A stretch of 64,000 bases of DNA from assembly GCF_004340875.1 (NCBI RefSeq), contig NZ_SLXQ01000001.1, positions 930,001-994,000 on the forward strand. The letters are read 5' to 3'. The translations under genes and the position numbers were made by a program. The stretch is from Tamaricihabitans halophyticus. GTDB taxonomy: Bacteria > Actinomycetota > Actinomycetes > Mycobacteriales > Pseudonocardiaceae. Shown piece by piece: positions 50,118 through 60,180 of this stretch (its first letter is position 1; each line of letters begins with the position of its first letter). The notes beneath the pieces were generated by a model. It saw only the letters and a list, made by a program, of their open reading frames with translations. It had not been told where the DNA came from and did not search any database.

Positions 50118-50602
50118 CCGAGCAGCAGCGGCTGAGCCATCTCGACGAGACCGGGCAGGCGCGGTTCGTGGATGTATCGGCCAAGTCGGTCACGGTCCGC
50201 GAGGCGGTGGCCGGCGGCGCCGTGACCATGGCTCCGCAAACGCTTGCCACGATCCGGGCAGGCGACGCGCCGAAGGGCGATGTACTCGGCACCGCCCGGC
50301 TGGCCGGCATCATGGCCGCGAAACGCACCGGTGAGCTGATCCCGCTGTGCCATCCGCTCGGCATCGATGGCGCGGAGGTCGACTTCGAGTTCGCTTCCGA
50401 GACGACGCTGCGGATCACCGCGCGGGTGCGGGTACACGGTCGGACCGGCGTGGAGATGGAGGCGCTGACCGCGGTGTCGGTCGCCGCGCTGACCATCTAC
50501 GACATGGCCAAAGCGATCGACAAGGGCATCACCATCGGCGATATCGCCCTGCACAGCAAGACCGGTGGGAAAAGCGGCAGCTGGACCCGAACCGCGGACT
50601 AA
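50114..50602 (+). CDS. moaC: Cyclic pyranopterin monophosphate synthase
   Basis: 162 residues from GTG 50114 (GTGA overlap with bpa). [19 protein letters not shown], the [12 protein letters not shown] loop and [20 protein letters not shown] with KAIDKGITI are hallmark MoaC stretches. It forms cyclic pyranopterin phosphate for molybdenum cofactor. Its 3' end overlaps the convergent pyruvyl-transferase gene by 4 bp. No other moa gene is in the window. Confidence 0.95.
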   Translation: MTEQQRLSHLDETGQARFVDVSAKSVTVREAVAGGAVTMAPQTLATIRAGDAPKGDVLGTARLAGIMAAKRTGELIPLCHPLGIDGAEVDFEFASETTLRITARVRVHGRTGVEMEALTAVSVAALTIYDMAKAIDKGITIGDIALHSKTGGKSGSWTRTAD

Positions 50603-51858
50603 CGGGCAGCGCGGCGTCCCCAGCGGCGACGGGCGGGCGCGGCCTGCCCTTCCTGACTGGCCGTGGCGCCGTTCTCGGCGGAACCGTCCTCCTGCGGTGC
50701 CGGGTCCTGGGGTTCAGGGCGGATCACTGGGGCGTACACCCGCCCGGCCAGCTCGTCCTTCGCGGCCCGCGCGGTGCTCCGGAACTCCTCGGCGAACCCA
50801 CCACCGACCGGTCGCTCCGGGATCACGTCCAGGTCCTCGTGCAGCGTCCAACCGGTACCGAGCTCGGTCAACGAGCGGTGCTTGGTCGTGTAGTAGTCCG
50901 GCCGCACGGACAGCGCTACCCCGCCGGCACCGGCCATGGCCGCGCCCAGATGCACGTGAAACCGCGTGGAAAGCCAGGTCTGCCCAGGTCGCGCGGGTAG
51001 TCCGCGGTCCCAGATGTCGCAGAACGGGTAGAACCGCGCACCCCGCAGCTCGTGCTCGAACAGCGCGAACACCTCACGGTCCACCCGGGGGATGCCTTCC
51101 ACCACGCCGACCGAACTCGGCGGTACTTCCCAGGCGCGCAGCGTGTCCAGTGCCAGGCCGGCCAGCTTCGCGGCGCCATCCTCGAGCAGATCCGACTGCA
51201 GGCAGAGCATCACTTCGGGGTGCTCGGGCGAACTGTCGATCCAACCGTCGTCCAACGCGAGGAAGGCATCGTCCAACCGGTACTCGGCGGGCCCCAGCCC
51301 AAGCAACTCGGCCGAGGGGGTATCGCGGACGTCCACGATGTCGAACCGCGCCGCGAGCGCGCGGATCAGCCGCTCGGCCGTGCTGTCCACCGGCACCAAG
51401 CCCTGTCCGGTCATCGCCGTGCGGCCCCCGGAGAACCGCGCGGCCTCGACGACGCCGGCGACAAGCCCGATATGTCTTGGCCAGATCGCGTTCAGGTATC
51501 CGCCGCCGAGCAGGTGCAGCACATCCGCGCCGCGCAGCGCGGCGATGCCGTGGTGCAGCCGGGCAAGCATGCCGGGGTGATTGATCACCTCGCGGACCCA
51601 TGCGGCGATCTCCCATGGCTGTTCGCTCGGCGCGGCCGCGCACAACTGCCACAGCGTGTCCACGAATCGCACCCGCGGATGCAGATCGCCAAGCAGCACC
51701 GCGGCCTGGCCAGGAGAATGCGTGTCGACCAGCACCTGGGCATCCGGCGCGGTCCACGCGAGGTGGCGCAGCCAGCCCGCGGTGATCAGTTCATCGCCAT
51801 AGTTCGGCACGCCGGCCGGCGCAACCAGGTAGTACCGGGACGACGGTGCTTCCAGCAT
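50599..51858 (-). CDS. Polysaccharide pyruvyl transferase family protein
   Basis: 419 residues. [20 protein letters not shown] at the N-terminus, [12 protein letters not shown], a TGQGLVPV switch and [20 protein letters not shown] correspond to the GT-B-like pyruvyl transferase fold. It may modify an envelope glycan with pyruvate, consistent with the neighbouring cell-wall genes. The last about 45 residues are Pro/Glu/Arg-rich and disordered. It is divergent from wzm. Confidence 0.8.
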   Translation of the reverse strand: MLEAPSSRYYLVAPAGVPNYGDELITAGWLRHLAWTAPDAQVLVDTHSPGQAAVLLGDLHPRVRFVDTLWQLCAAAPSEQPWEIAAWVREVINHPGMLARLHHGIAALRGADVLHLLGGGYLNAIWPRHIGLVAGVVEAARFSGGRTAMTGQGLVPVDSTAERLIRALAARFDIVDVRDTPSAELLGLGPAEYRLDDAFLALDDGWIDSSPEHPEVMLCLQSDLLEDGAAKLAGLALDTLRAWEVPPSSVGVVEGIPRVDREVFALFEHELRGARFYPFCDIWDRGLPARPGQTWLSTRFHVHLGAAMAGAGGVALSVRPDYYTTKHRSLTELGTGWTLHEDLDVIPERPVGGGFAEEFRSTARAAKDELAGRVYAPVIRPEPQDPAPQEDGSAENGATASQEGQAAPARRRWGRRAAR

Positions 51859-52016
51859 CGGGTCATCCTAGCCAGTGAACGCGCCGGATAACGCAGCCGG
51901 GCACTGCGGCAAACCGGACAACTCGCCGAGAACGGCGTAGGGCTGACCTGTCCCGCGCCAAGTCGCGATACGTGAGTACCCTCGCTATCGTGCAAGCGAC
52001 TAGCACGGAGCCACCG

Positions 52017-52916
52017 ATGGCCGAGCAGCAAACTCCGCTGCCACCAGACATTGCCTCCAGCCGAAGCTGGACCAGAGCGTTCGCGGATATCCGGGAAGGC
52101 CTCCACCGTCGCGAGCTGTGGAGCCATCTGGGTTGGCAGGACATCAAGCAGAAATACCGCCGCTCGGTACTCGGCCCACTGTGGATCACGATCGCCACCG
52201 GCGCGATGGTGCTCGGCCTCGGGTTGATCTATTCGACCCTTTTCGGCCAGGAAGTCAAATACTTCCTGCCGTATCTGACCACGGGTTTCATTATCTGGCA
52301 GTTCATTCTGAACTGTGTGACGGAGGGTTCGGAAACCTTCATCTCCAACGAGGGGGTGATGAAACACCTACCCGCCCCGTTGACCGTCTACGTGCTACGC
52401 ACGCTCTGGCGGCAATGCCTGATGCTCGCGCATAACGCGATCATTTATCTGATCATTCTCGCCATCTTCTTCGCTGATCTGCTTCCCGAATACACCATGG
52501 CGGCGGACGGCGACAGCCCCGTGATGCCCGGGTTGAACTGGGAGGTTCTGCTCTTCATCCCGGCGTTCTTGCTGCTACTGGTGAACGCGGCCTGGGTGGT
52601 GCTGCTGTTCGGCGTGGTGTCCACCCGGTTCCGGGACATCCCGCAGCTGATCAACTCGCTGATCACGCTGGCCTTCTATCTGACGCCGATCGTCTGGTCG
52701 CCCGATCTGCTCGCGTCTGGTGGCCGCGGCTTCAGCCACTTCGTGGTGCAGTTCAACCCGCTCTACCACTTCGTGAACATCGTGCGCGCGCCGTTGATCG
52801 GCCAGCAGGTCGAGTGGTTGAACTGGGTCGTGGTCATCGGTTTCGCCCTTGTCGGGTGGACCGTGGCCCTGTTCGTCATGCGTAATTACCGTGCCCGCGT
52901 CTCGTATTGGGTGTGA
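52017..52916 (+). CDS. Galactan ABC exporter permease (Wzm-like, Rv3783 type)
   Basis: 299 residues from ATG 52017 (GGAG upstream). Six TM helices with the O-antigen exporter opening LGWQDIKQKYRRSVLGPLWI and the later FRDIPQLINSLITLAFYLTP. With Wzt it flips lipid-linked galactan across the membrane in arabinogalactan makers. The gene runs 3 bases into the next. Confidence 0.92.
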   Translation: MAEQQTPLPPDIASSRSWTRAFADIREGLHRRELWSHLGWQDIKQKYRRSVLGPLWITIATGAMVLGLGLIYSTLFGQEVKYFLPYLTTGFIIWQFILNCVTEGSETFISNEGVMKHLPAPLTVYVLRTLWRQCLMLAHNAIIYLIILAIFFADLLPEYTMAADGDSPVMPGLNWEVLLFIPAFLLLLVNAAWVVLLFGVVSTRFRDIPQLINSLITLAFYLTPIVWSPDLLASGGRGFSHFVVQFNPLYHFVNIVRAPLIGQQVEWLNWVVVIGFALVGWTVALFVMRNYRARVSYWV

Positions 52917-52919
52917 CAA

Positions 52920-53741
52920 ATGGTCAGCATTGACGTCTGGAACGCCTCGGTCGACTTCCCGATCTTCGACGCGAAGACCCGGTCGTTGAAAAAGGCGGTA
53001 CTCGGCAAGGTCGGCGGAAAGATCGCCAGTGATGCGAAGGTGCCGATTATCGAGGCACTGCACGACATCACCGTGTCCATCAAGGAGGGTGACCGGGTCG
53101 GCCTTGTCGGGCACAACGGTGCGGGGAAATCCACCCTGCTCCGGTTGCTCGCCGGGATCTACGAACCGACTAGGGGCGCCGCCCGTACGGTTGGCAAGGT
53201 CGCGCCGGTCTTCGATCTCGGGGTCGGCATGGACCCGGAAATCTCCGGCTACGAGAACATCCTGATCCGCGGCCTCTACCTGGGCATGACCCGCAAGGAA
53301 ATGCAGAAGCGGGTCGATGACATCGCGGAGTTCACCGAGCTCGGTGATTACCTGTCCATGCCGCTGCGCACCTATTCCACGGGTATGCGGGTGCGCCTCG
53401 CGCTCGGCGTGGTGACCTCCATCGACCCGGAGATCCTGCTGCTGGACGAGGGCATTGGCGCGGTGGACGCGGCCTTCCTGGACAAGGCGCGGGATCGGCT
53501 TGTCGATCTGGTGCGGCGTTCCGGAATGCTGGTTTTCGCCTCGCACCAGGATGAACTGCTTTTCGAGCTCTGCTCATCAGCGCTCTGGATGGACGAGGGA
53601 AGAATCGTCAAGGAGGGCTCGCTGCGCGAGGTGATCGGCGGGTATAAGGGCAAGGACCCGTTCGCGCATATGAGCAAGGAAGCGCTGGAGCGGATCGGCG
53701 AATCCCCCGTCCTCACCACCAAGAGCGGCGAGGTCCAATGA
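52920..53741 (+). CDS. Galactan ABC exporter ATPase (Wzt-like, Rv3781 type)
   Basis: 273 residues. Walker A GHNGAGKST at 64-72, signature YSTGMRVRLA at 152-161, Walker B EILLLDEG at 171-178, plus the DxGxGMDPEISGYEN loop typical of polysaccharide exporters. No C-terminal carbohydrate-binding domain is present, as in the mycobacterial protein. It starts 4 bases after wzm and overlaps glfT1 by ATGA. Confidence 0.93.
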   Translation: MVSIDVWNASVDFPIFDAKTRSLKKAVLGKVGGKIASDAKVPIIEALHDITVSIKEGDRVGLVGHNGAGKSTLLRLLAGIYEPTRGAARTVGKVAPVFDLGVGMDPEISGYENILIRGLYLGMTRKEMQKRVDDIAEFTELGDYLSMPLRTYSTGMRVRLALGVVTSIDPEILLLDEGIGAVDAAFLDKARDRLVDLVRRSGMLVFASHQDELLFELCSSALWMDEGRIVKEGSLREVIGGYKGKDPFAHMSKEALERIGESPVLTTKSGEVQ

Positions 53742-54634
53742 GCACACCACAGGCTGATTCGGTCGTCGCCGTTGTCGTTACCCGGCATCGGCGCGAACTT
53801 CTCGCGGACTCGCTGAAGATGATCTCCACGCAGACCCGCGTACCCGATCACCTCGTGGTGGTGGACAACGGGCCGGACGTGCCGGCCAGAGACGTCGTCG
53901 AGGCCTGCCCGTTACCGACGACCTATCTCCCTTCGCAGCACAACCTCGGCGGCGCCGGCGGTTTCGCGCTCGGCATGCTGTACGCGCTTTCTCTTGGCGC
54001 GCAATGGGTCTGGCTGGCCGATGACGACGGCCGGCCAGCCGACGAGAACGTGCTCGCGGTGCTCCTCGAGGAAGCGCGCGGCAGGGGTTTGGCCGAGATC
54101 TCGCCGGTCGTGAGCAATATGGACGATCCGGGCAAGCTGGCCTTCCCACTGCGTCGCGGGCTCACCTGGAAGCGCTCGACCGCCGAGCTCGGGACCGATT
54201 TCCTGCCGGGCATCGCCTCGCTGTTCAACGGCGCCCTGTTCCGCGCGTCCACTTTGGAAGTGGTCGGGGTACCGGATCTGCGACTGTTCTTCCGCGGCGA
54301 CGAAGTTGAGGTACACCGCAGGCTGGTGCGCTCCGGGCTACCGTTCGGCACCTCGCTGCGAGTGTCCTATCTGCACCCGGACGGATCGGATGAGTTCAAG
54401 CCGATCCTCGGTGGCCGGTTCCACGCGCAGGACCCTTCGAGCGACGTGAAGCGGTACTACACCTACCGCAACCGCGGCTATCTGATGGCACAGCCAGGTA
54501 TGCGTAAGCTCGGCCTGCTTGAGCGACTGCGGTTCGGGCTCTACTTCGTGGTGATCAAACGCGATCCGCGCGCCTTCCGGCAGTGGTTGAAACTGCTGCG
54601 GCAGGGCCGGCGGGAGCGGTTCTTCCGCTACTAG
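53738..54634 (+). CDS. glfT1: Galactofuranosyltransferase GlfT1
   Basis: 298 residues, GT2 fold. VAVVVTRHRRELLADSL, the GGAGGFALGM motif shared with GlfT2, and the metal-binding DDD at 95-97 (WLADDDGRP). GlfT1 adds the first two galactofuranose residues to the lipid-linked rhamnosyl-GlcNAc acceptor. Order wzm-wzt-glfT1 matches the mycobacterial Rv3781-3783 set in content. A convergent phosphatase gene overlaps its stop by 4 bp. Confidence 0.93.
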   Translation: MSTPQADSVVAVVVTRHRRELLADSLKMISTQTRVPDHLVVVDNGPDVPARDVVEACPLPTTYLPSQHNLGGAGGFALGMLYALSLGAQWVWLADDDGRPADENVLAVLLEEARGRGLAEISPVVSNMDDPGKLAFPLRRGLTWKRSTAELGTDFLPGIASLFNGALFRASTLEVVGVPDLRLFFRGDEVEVHRRLVRSGLPFGTSLRVSYLHPDGSDEFKPILGGRFHAQDPSSDVKRYYTYRNRGYLMAQPGMRKLGLLERLRFGLYFVVIKRDPRAFRQWLKLLRQGRRERFFRY

Positions 54635-55065
54635 TTGAACTGGCGAACGAAGCGGCGCTGCCATGGCGTCTCCACCGCGCGCCGGTGGTAGTTCGCACGC
54701 ACGTAGTCGACCGCCTCCTCGGCAGGTACGCCGTCCAGCACGGCGATACTGGCCAGCGCGGTGCCCGTCCTGCCTCGACCGCCGGCGCAAGCCACCTCGA
54801 CCCGCTCGTACTCCGCTCGCCGCCACGCAGCGGTGAACGCCAGCCGTGCCGCCGCGGTGTCCTTGGGCAGCCGGAAGTCCGGCCAGCGAATCCAGATCGA
54901 CTCCCATTCGACGCGCGGTGGTTCCTTGCCGAGCAGATAGATCGCGAACGCCGGCTGCGGGCCTTCCGGGGTCGGGTGCGCTACCAGCCCGCGACCGCGG
55001 ATCAGCCGCCCGGACGGTAAGCGCAGCACGCCAGGCCCAGCCGCATCCCAGGTTTCGCTCGTCAT
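54631..55065 (-). CDS. Protein tyrosine phosphatase-like protein
   Basis: 144 residues from ATG 55065 (GGAGAG upstream). The P-loop CAGGRGRTG is the C-X5-R active site of cysteine phosphatases; the general-acid Asp is probably in WIRWPDF. It may dephosphorylate a protein or phosphoinositide. Its place between glfT1 and glfT2 is not seen in the mycobacterial order I know. Confidence 0.8.
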   Translation of the reverse strand: MTSETWDAAGPGVLRLPSGRLIRGRGLVAHPTPEGPQPAFAIYLLGKEPPRVEWESIWIRWPDFRLPKDTAAARLAFTAAWRRAEYERVEVACAGGRGRTGTALASIAVLDGVPAEEAVDYVRANYHRRAVETPWQRRFVRQFN

Positions 55066-55077
55066 CCAGCACTCTCC

Positions 55078-55102
55078 GTAACCGCGTTCGCTAAGGTTAG
55101 CG
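55078..55102 (-). repeat. Dispersed intergenic repeat, inverted copy
   Basis: The reverse complement matches 60181-60205 with two mismatches in 25 bases; both belong to the family at 2268-2294 and 34766-34792. It lies just upstream of the phosphatase start. Confidence 0.55.
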
Positions 55103-55164
55103 GGATTGTCTGCTGGTGGCGAAGTTGCTTGCCAGTGGTCCGCGCGGGACGCGAACCTGGGCTT

Positions 55165-55422
55165 ATGAGTGATCCACGACCAGCACTTGTGCTGCACGTT
55201 CCCGGCGCCAGCGAGCCACTGATGTTCGCGGTCTCCGACGCGCAGGCGGAAACCCTGCGCGGCGAACTCGACCAGTTCGTCGCCCTCGGCAAGACCAAAA
55301 CGCTCGCGCTGGCCAATGAGTCCACCGTGATCGTCAACTTCGCGCATGTGGTCACCGCGCATATCGACGTGGTGCCACGACTCGCCTCCGTATACGGCAC
55401 GCCGCCACGCAAGAACGAGTAA
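55165..55422 (+). CDS. Conserved small hypothetical protein
   Basis: 85 residues from ATG 55165. Pattern LVLHVPGASEPLMFAVSDAQ, then LANESTVIVNFAHVVTAHID reads as a compact alpha/beta domain. No name recognised. Convergent with glfT2, 4 bases apart; divergent from the phosphatase. Confidence 0.6.
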   Translation: MSDPRPALVLHVPGASEPLMFAVSDAQAETLRGELDQFVALGKTKTLALANESTVIVNFAHVVTAHIDVVPRLASVYGTPPRKNE

Positions 55423-55426
55423 CGCC

Positions 55427-57376
55427 TCAGAGCTCGTAGAGCCGGGTCCAGTTCTCCCTGCTGGTCAGCTGCGGCAGCGCCTGCCGGTAACGCTGCTGCA
55501 CGGCCGGCGCCTCCTTGCGCACCCGGTTCATCAGCTCAGCCGCCCGCTTCGCCAGCCGGAACATCTCCTGCTTGTCGTAGCGCCGGATTCGCACGCCTTC
55601 CTGGTTCGCGTCCGTCACCACCGCGGTGTTGAACAGCGAGACGTGCCACCAGTGCGCCTCGTCGGCCGGGATCGCGCCAAGGTCGTGCACATGCTTGCCG
55701 AGCAACCGGTAAAGCACCCGCTTGAGCAGCACCGCGCGCTGCATCGAGGGGCGCGGAGCGGTGTTGATGATCGCCACGTCCGAGGACCGGATACCCGGCA
55801 TGTCCGTCGCGGGGTGCCGCTTCGTCTCCGGGTACTCCGCCCGGATCCGCCGGATATCCTGCATCGCGGCCGCCCCGCCGTCGTGCAGGAACTCCGGTCC
55901 GGCCAGGAAGTCCTCCACCGCCTTGAGCAGCGTCGCGGCCAGGCCGTACTGCATCCCGAGCAGGTAGCGCACCAACTGCGCGAGCAACGTTCGGATCAGC
56001 ACGGTCACGTTCAGCGGGCTGTGTAGCGCCGCGGTGATCATCGAGTTACGCAGGTTGAAGTACCGGTGCCACTCGTCCCAGTCCTTCCACCAGAAGTCCA
56101 TATGCCAGACGCCCGCGCCCGGCAGCGTGATGGTCGGGAACCCGTACGCCCGCGCCCGGTAGCTGTACTCCGAGTCGTCCCACTGGAAGAAGAACGGCAT
56201 CGGGTAGCCAACCGCCTTGACCACCTCGTACGGGATCAGGCAGGACCACCAACCGTTGTAACCCGCGTCCAACCGCCGTTCCTGCCGGTTGGGCAGCCCG
56301 GTCTCCTCGTCCACACCGAGCAGGTCCGCGGTCTCCAGGCTGTGCTCTACCGGCTTACCCGGCTGCAGCGCGTTCAGGTCCGCGTACTCGGCGCCGACGT
56401 GTAGCTGGTTCGGGTGCAGCAGGTTGAGCATCTGGCCGCCGATGATCGCCGGCTCGGTCACCTTGTTCGAAAACGCCGTCAGCCGGATCACCAGATCGGG
56501 CTCGAGCAGCACGTCGTCGTCCATGAAAAGCACGTTCGCGTGCTCGGTGTGACTCTGCCCGGCCACCTCGTAGAGCCCTCGGGTGAACCCACCGGCACCG
56601 CCGAGGTTCGGCTGCTTGAGGTAGCGCAGCTTCGCGCCGAGCGCGGCTGCCGCCTCGTTGAACCCGTCCCGGGAATCCACCGTGTCGTTGCCCTGGTCCA
56701 CCACGTACACGGTGTCCAGGGTCTCCAGCGCGGCCATCTCGCTGGCCAGCGTGCGCAGCGTGGCCATGCAGTCATCCGCGCGGTTGCAGGTGCAGATGGT
56801 CACCGCGGTCGGGCGCACCTGCTCCGGCGCATCCACCGTCCAGCGCACCGCCTGCACACTCAGCCGCTCATCCACCTGGGTCTCCAGGTCCAGCCAGAGC
56901 GCGCCGCCGTCCAGGAACCGGTCGATCTTCGCGGTCAGCGTCACGCTGCCCAGCTCGGCGGCGTGTACCCGCTCGGCGGCGACGGTGCGGTTACCGCCCT
57001 GCATGTCCGAGGCGCCGATGGAGACCCGTCCGGACCCGCTGACCAGCAGCTGCACGGTGACCTCGGAAACCCGGGTCCAGCGCTGCCAGTAGCTGGCGGG
57101 GAAACGCCCGAAGTAGGTGTTCATGGAGACCGCGGTGGACGGTTCGAGCTCGACGCTGCCCCGTTCCCGATGCGCGATGCCCTGCGTCACCTCGGCGTAG
57201 AGGTCGCTGCTGACCACATCCGATGGACCGGCGAACAGCCCGCGCTGGGCGAGCAGCCGATCTGACGCGATCCGCTCGACGAGCGAGGTTGTGGTTTCGG
57301 GTTTGGCCACCCCGTTACCTCCCACTGAACCCGTGCCGGCCGTAGCCGAGGCGCCCGTCGTTGCCTTACCGGACAT
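55427..57376 (-). CDS. glfT2: Galactan polymerase GlfT2
   Basis: 649 residues. An N-terminal beta-sandwich domain (about 40-185, SMNTYFGRFPASYWQRWT) precedes the GT-A domain: TICTCNRADDC, DDD at 286-288 (LFMDDDVL), WDDSEY at 399-404 and His425 in WHMDFWW. The C-terminal helical bundle is complete. It polymerises about 30 galactofuranose units with alternating linkages at the membrane. It ends next to a small gene and lies upstream-divergent from none; gtrA is 83 bases upstream on the same strand. Confidence 0.95.
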   Translation of the reverse strand: MSGKATTGASATAGTGSVGGNGVAKPETTTSLVERIASDRLLAQRGLFAGPSDVVSSDLYAEVTQGIAHRERGSVELEPSTAVSMNTYFGRFPASYWQRWTRVSEVTVQLLVSGSGRVSIGASDMQGGNRTVAAERVHAAELGSVTLTAKIDRFLDGGALWLDLETQVDERLSVQAVRWTVDAPEQVRPTAVTICTCNRADDCMATLRTLASEMAALETLDTVYVVDQGNDTVDSRDGFNEAAAALGAKLRYLKQPNLGGAGGFTRGLYEVAGQSHTEHANVLFMDDDVLLEPDLVIRLTAFSNKVTEPAIIGGQMLNLLHPNQLHVGAEYADLNALQPGKPVEHSLETADLLGVDEETGLPNRQERRLDAGYNGWWSCLIPYEVVKAVGYPMPFFFQWDDSEYSYRARAYGFPTITLPGAGVWHMDFWWKDWDEWHRYFNLRNSMITAALHSPLNVTVLIRTLLAQLVRYLLGMQYGLAATLLKAVEDFLAGPEFLHDGGAAAMQDIRRIRAEYPETKRHPATDMPGIRSSDVAIINTAPRPSMQRAVLLKRVLYRLLGKHVHDLGAIPADEAHWWHVSLFNTAVVTDANQEGVRIRRYDKQEMFRLAKRAAELMNRVRKEAPAVQQRYRQALPQLTSRENWTRLYEL

Positions 57377-57459
57377 TCCGCGTCAGCCTCCAATGTGTTC
57401 TTCGCACGCGCACTCAACGGTACATGCGCAAACGGCCCAGTCGGCCGTTAGGTAGCTAC

Positions 57460-57951
57460 TTACCGCTCCGCGGTCGTTGCCTTCGGCTTGCGGTAAACGA
57501 CGGTTCGCAGCATGACGAAATTAATCACTGTCGCGGTGCCCTGCGAGATCACCCAGGCCACCGTGGACTTCCAGTCCATCTCGGGCAGCAGTTGCAGGCT
57601 CAGCCGGTTCACCCCGACCGCGAAAAGGAATGTGGTCGCGTACAGCAACGCGAAACCGAGTGGCTGTTTTGCTTCGCCAGTTACTGTCGCGGAGAAAGTA
57701 AAGCGTTTGTTAAGGAAGTACGCCGTCGTCGTGCCGACGATAAAACTGATAGCTCTGGCAACGTCTTCCCACGGCGCGATATCCATACCGAGCGCGCGCA
57801 ACCCGGAGTAAATCCCCAGATCGATGAGCCCGCAAAAGCCGCCGATCAAACCAAATCGGATGACCTGCGCGAAGAAACCCAGCTGTTTGCTGGATTCTCC
57901 TGCGGACTCGGTATCGGATGTTTCTGTGCCGGACGCCACGGTAGTCACCAC
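57460..57951 (-). CDS. GtrA-family membrane protein (Rv3789-like)
   Basis: 163 residues with four TM helices: FGLIGGFCGLIDLGIYSGL, FIVGTTTAYFLNKRFTF (family motif), a third and a fourth (ISQGTATVINFVMLRTVVY). Rv3789 has been linked to decaprenyl-phosphoryl-arabinose handling and anchoring of arabinan enzymes. Here it is divergent from dprE1 across 94 bp, so a shared promoter region is likely. Confidence 0.88.
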   Translation of the reverse strand: MVTTVASGTETSDTESAGESSKQLGFFAQVIRFGLIGGFCGLIDLGIYSGLRALGMDIAPWEDVARAISFIVGTTTAYFLNKRFTFSATVTGEAKQPLGFALLYATTFLFAVGVNRLSLQLLPEMDWKSTVAWVISQGTATVINFVMLRTVVYRKPKATTAER

Positions 57952-58045
57952 ACAACCTCGCTATTGCCTAGCCAACCGTCGGGCCAAATCAGTGTAGAAG
58001 CGGCCACATCAAGATCACGTACCGGGCATCGCTACCCTGAACCAG

Positions 58046-59425
58046 GTGAGCTCCCCTAGCCCCGAAATCCACACCGAGCGGCGCACCCTCACCGGCTGGG
58101 GCCGGACCGCACCCAGCGCCGCGAATGTGCTGCGTACCAGGGATATCGACACGATCGCGCGAGCCGTAACGGAGGCCGACAGCCGGGGAGTCATCGCCCG
58201 TGGACTCGGCCGCTCCTACGGTGATCCCGCACAGAATGCGGGCGGTCTAGTCGTCGATATGACCGTATTGAACGAGATTCACGAAATTGATCCGGATTCC
58301 GGCCAGGTGGACGTGGATGCCGGCGTGAGTCTGGACCAGCTGATGCGCGCGGCGCTGCCCTACGGACTGTGGGTGCCGGTACTGCCGGGCACCAGGCAGG
58401 TGACCATCGGTGGCGCGATCGCGAACGATATTCACGGCAAGAACCACCACAGCGCCGGCAGTTTCGGCAACCACGTGCTGTCCATGGAGCTGCTCACCGC
58501 CGACGGCAAGGTGCGCACGCTGACCCCGGACGGGCCCGAGGCCGACCTGTTCTGGGCCACGGTCGCGGGCATCGGGCTGACCGGCATCATGCTGCGCGCC
58601 CGGATCCAGATGAAGAAGGTGGAAACCGCCTACTTCCTGGTGGACAGCGATCGCACCGCGAATCTGGACGAAACTCTCGAGCTGTTCTCCTCGGCATCGG
58701 ATGCGGACTACGAGTACTCGGCGTGCTCGTTCGACTCGATCTCCACCGGCGCGAAGCTTGGTCGCGCCGCGATCACCCGCGGCTCGCTGGCGAAACTGGA
58801 TGAGCTGCCGACGAAGTTCCGCGCCGAGCCACTGAAGTTCGACGCACCGCAGTTGCTCACGCTGCCGGATGTTTTCCCGAACGGGCTGGGAAACAAGCTC
58901 TCGTTCGGTCTGATCAGCGAGGCCTACTACCGGATGACCAAACCCGGTGGGCGCAACCAGGTCCAGAACCTCACGCAGTTCTACCACGTGCTCGATCTGC
59001 TTGGTGAGTGGAACAGGGCGTACGGCTCGAAGGGCTTCCTGCAGTACCAGTTCAGCGCCCCACTGGACGCGCACGACGCGATCCGCCGGATCATCACCAA
59101 GATCGCCCACTCCGGCCACTACTCCGCGGTGAACGTACTCAAGCGGATGGGCGCGGGTAATCGCGCGCCACTGTCCTATCCGCACCCCGGCTGGATGATC
59201 TGCCTGGACTTCCCGATCAAGAACGGGCTTTCCCGGCTGTGCCAGGAGCTGGACGAGGAAGTGCTGGCGATCGGTGGCCGGCTCTACACCGCGAAGGATT
59301 CGCGGACCAGCGCGGCAACGTTCCACCAGATGTATCCACGCGCCAAGGAATTCCGCAAGATCCGCGAATCCGTAGACCCCGACGGCGTTTTCGCCTCAGA
59401 TATGTCCCGAAGGTTGGAACTGTGA
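58046..59425 (+). CDS. dprE1: Decaprenylphosphoryl-ribose oxidase DprE1
   Basis: 459 residues from GTG 58046. FAD-binding: [13 protein letters not shown] and [20 protein letters not shown]. Substrate domain ends [20 protein letters not shown]. The Cys that benzothiazinones attack in M. tuberculosis (Cys387) is kept as Cys386 in [10 protein letters not shown]. It oxidises decaprenyl-P-ribose to the 2'-keto form in the periplasm. The stop overlaps the dprE2 GTG (GTGA). Confidence 0.96.
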   Translation: MSSPSPEIHTERRTLTGWGRTAPSAANVLRTRDIDTIARAVTEADSRGVIARGLGRSYGDPAQNAGGLVVDMTVLNEIHEIDPDSGQVDVDAGVSLDQLMRAALPYGLWVPVLPGTRQVTIGGAIANDIHGKNHHSAGSFGNHVLSMELLTADGKVRTLTPDGPEADLFWATVAGIGLTGIMLRARIQMKKVETAYFLVDSDRTANLDETLELFSSASDADYEYSACSFDSISTGAKLGRAAITRGSLAKLDELPTKFRAEPLKFDAPQLLTLPDVFPNGLGNKLSFGLISEAYYRMTKPGGRNQVQNLTQFYHVLDLLGEWNRAYGSKGFLQYQFSAPLDAHDAIRRIITKIAHSGHYSAVNVLKRMGAGNRAPLSYPHPGWMICLDFPIKNGLSRLCQELDEEVLAIGGRLYTAKDSRTSAATFHQMYPRAKEFRKIRESVDPDGVFASDMSRRLEL

Positions 59426-60177
59426 TCGACGCTGTAGGAAACCCCCAGTCCCTGCTGCTGCTTGGTGGCACCTCGGATATCGCGCTGGCGATCGCCGAGA
59501 AGTACGCGAAGGAACGTCCGCTGCGGATCGTGTTGGCCGCGCGCAAGACGGAGCGCGCGGAGCAGGCCGCGGAACGGTTGCGCGCCACCGGTTCGGACGT
59601 GTCCATCGTGGAGTTCGACGCCAAGGACACCGATTCGCACCCCGCCGTACTCGAGCAGTGCTTCGCCGGCGGCGATATCGACATCACGGTTGTCGCGTTC
59701 GGACTCCTCGGCGACGCCGAGGAGCTGTGGCAGGACCACGCGAAGGCCGTTGAACTCGCTCAGGTGAACTACACCGGCGCCGTTTCCGTTGGGGTGGCAC
59801 TCGCCGCGCAGCTGAAGCGCCAGGGACACGGCAAGGTGATCGCGCTGTCCTCGGTCGCCGGTGAACGAGTGCGCCGCTCCAACTTCATGTACGGCTCGAC
59901 CAAGGCTGGTTTCGACGGCCTTTACCTCGGCCTCGGCGAGGCCCTGCGCTCGCACGACGTGCGGGTGACCGTGGTGCGTCCGGGGCACGTGCACTCCAAG
60001 ATGACCGAGGGCATGGCCGCCGCGCCACTGGCGCAGACCCCGGAGCAGGTCGCCGAGATCGCGGTGGACGGCGCCCGCAAGGGCAAGGATCTGGTCTGGG
60101 CACCTGGCAAGTTCCGGTTCGTGATGTCCGCGCTGCGCCACGTGCCGCGCCCGATCTTCCGCAAGCTCCCGATCTGA
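59422..60177 (+). CDS. dprE2: Decaprenylphosphoryl-2-keto-ribose reductase DprE2
   Basis: 251 residues from GTG 59422; the longer frame is dprE1 antisense-phase. SDR motifs: [17 protein letters not shown], catalytic Ser in [14 protein letters not shown] and [12 protein letters not shown] with Tyr-Lys. It reduces the keto intermediate to decaprenyl-P-arabinose, the arabinan donor. In mycobacteria aftA follows; here it does not. Confidence 0.95.
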   Translation: MIDAVGNPQSLLLLGGTSDIALAIAEKYAKERPLRIVLAARKTERAEQAAERLRATGSDVSIVEFDAKDTDSHPAVLEQCFAGGDIDITVVAFGLLGDAEELWQDHAKAVELAQVNYTGAVSVGVALAAQLKRQGHGKVIALSSVAGERVRRSNFMYGSTKAGFDGLYLGLGEALRSHDVRVTVVRPGHVHSKMTEGMAAAPLAQTPEQVAEIAVDGARKGKDLVWAPGKFRFVMSALRHVPRPIFRKLPI

Positions 60178-60180
60178 ACT

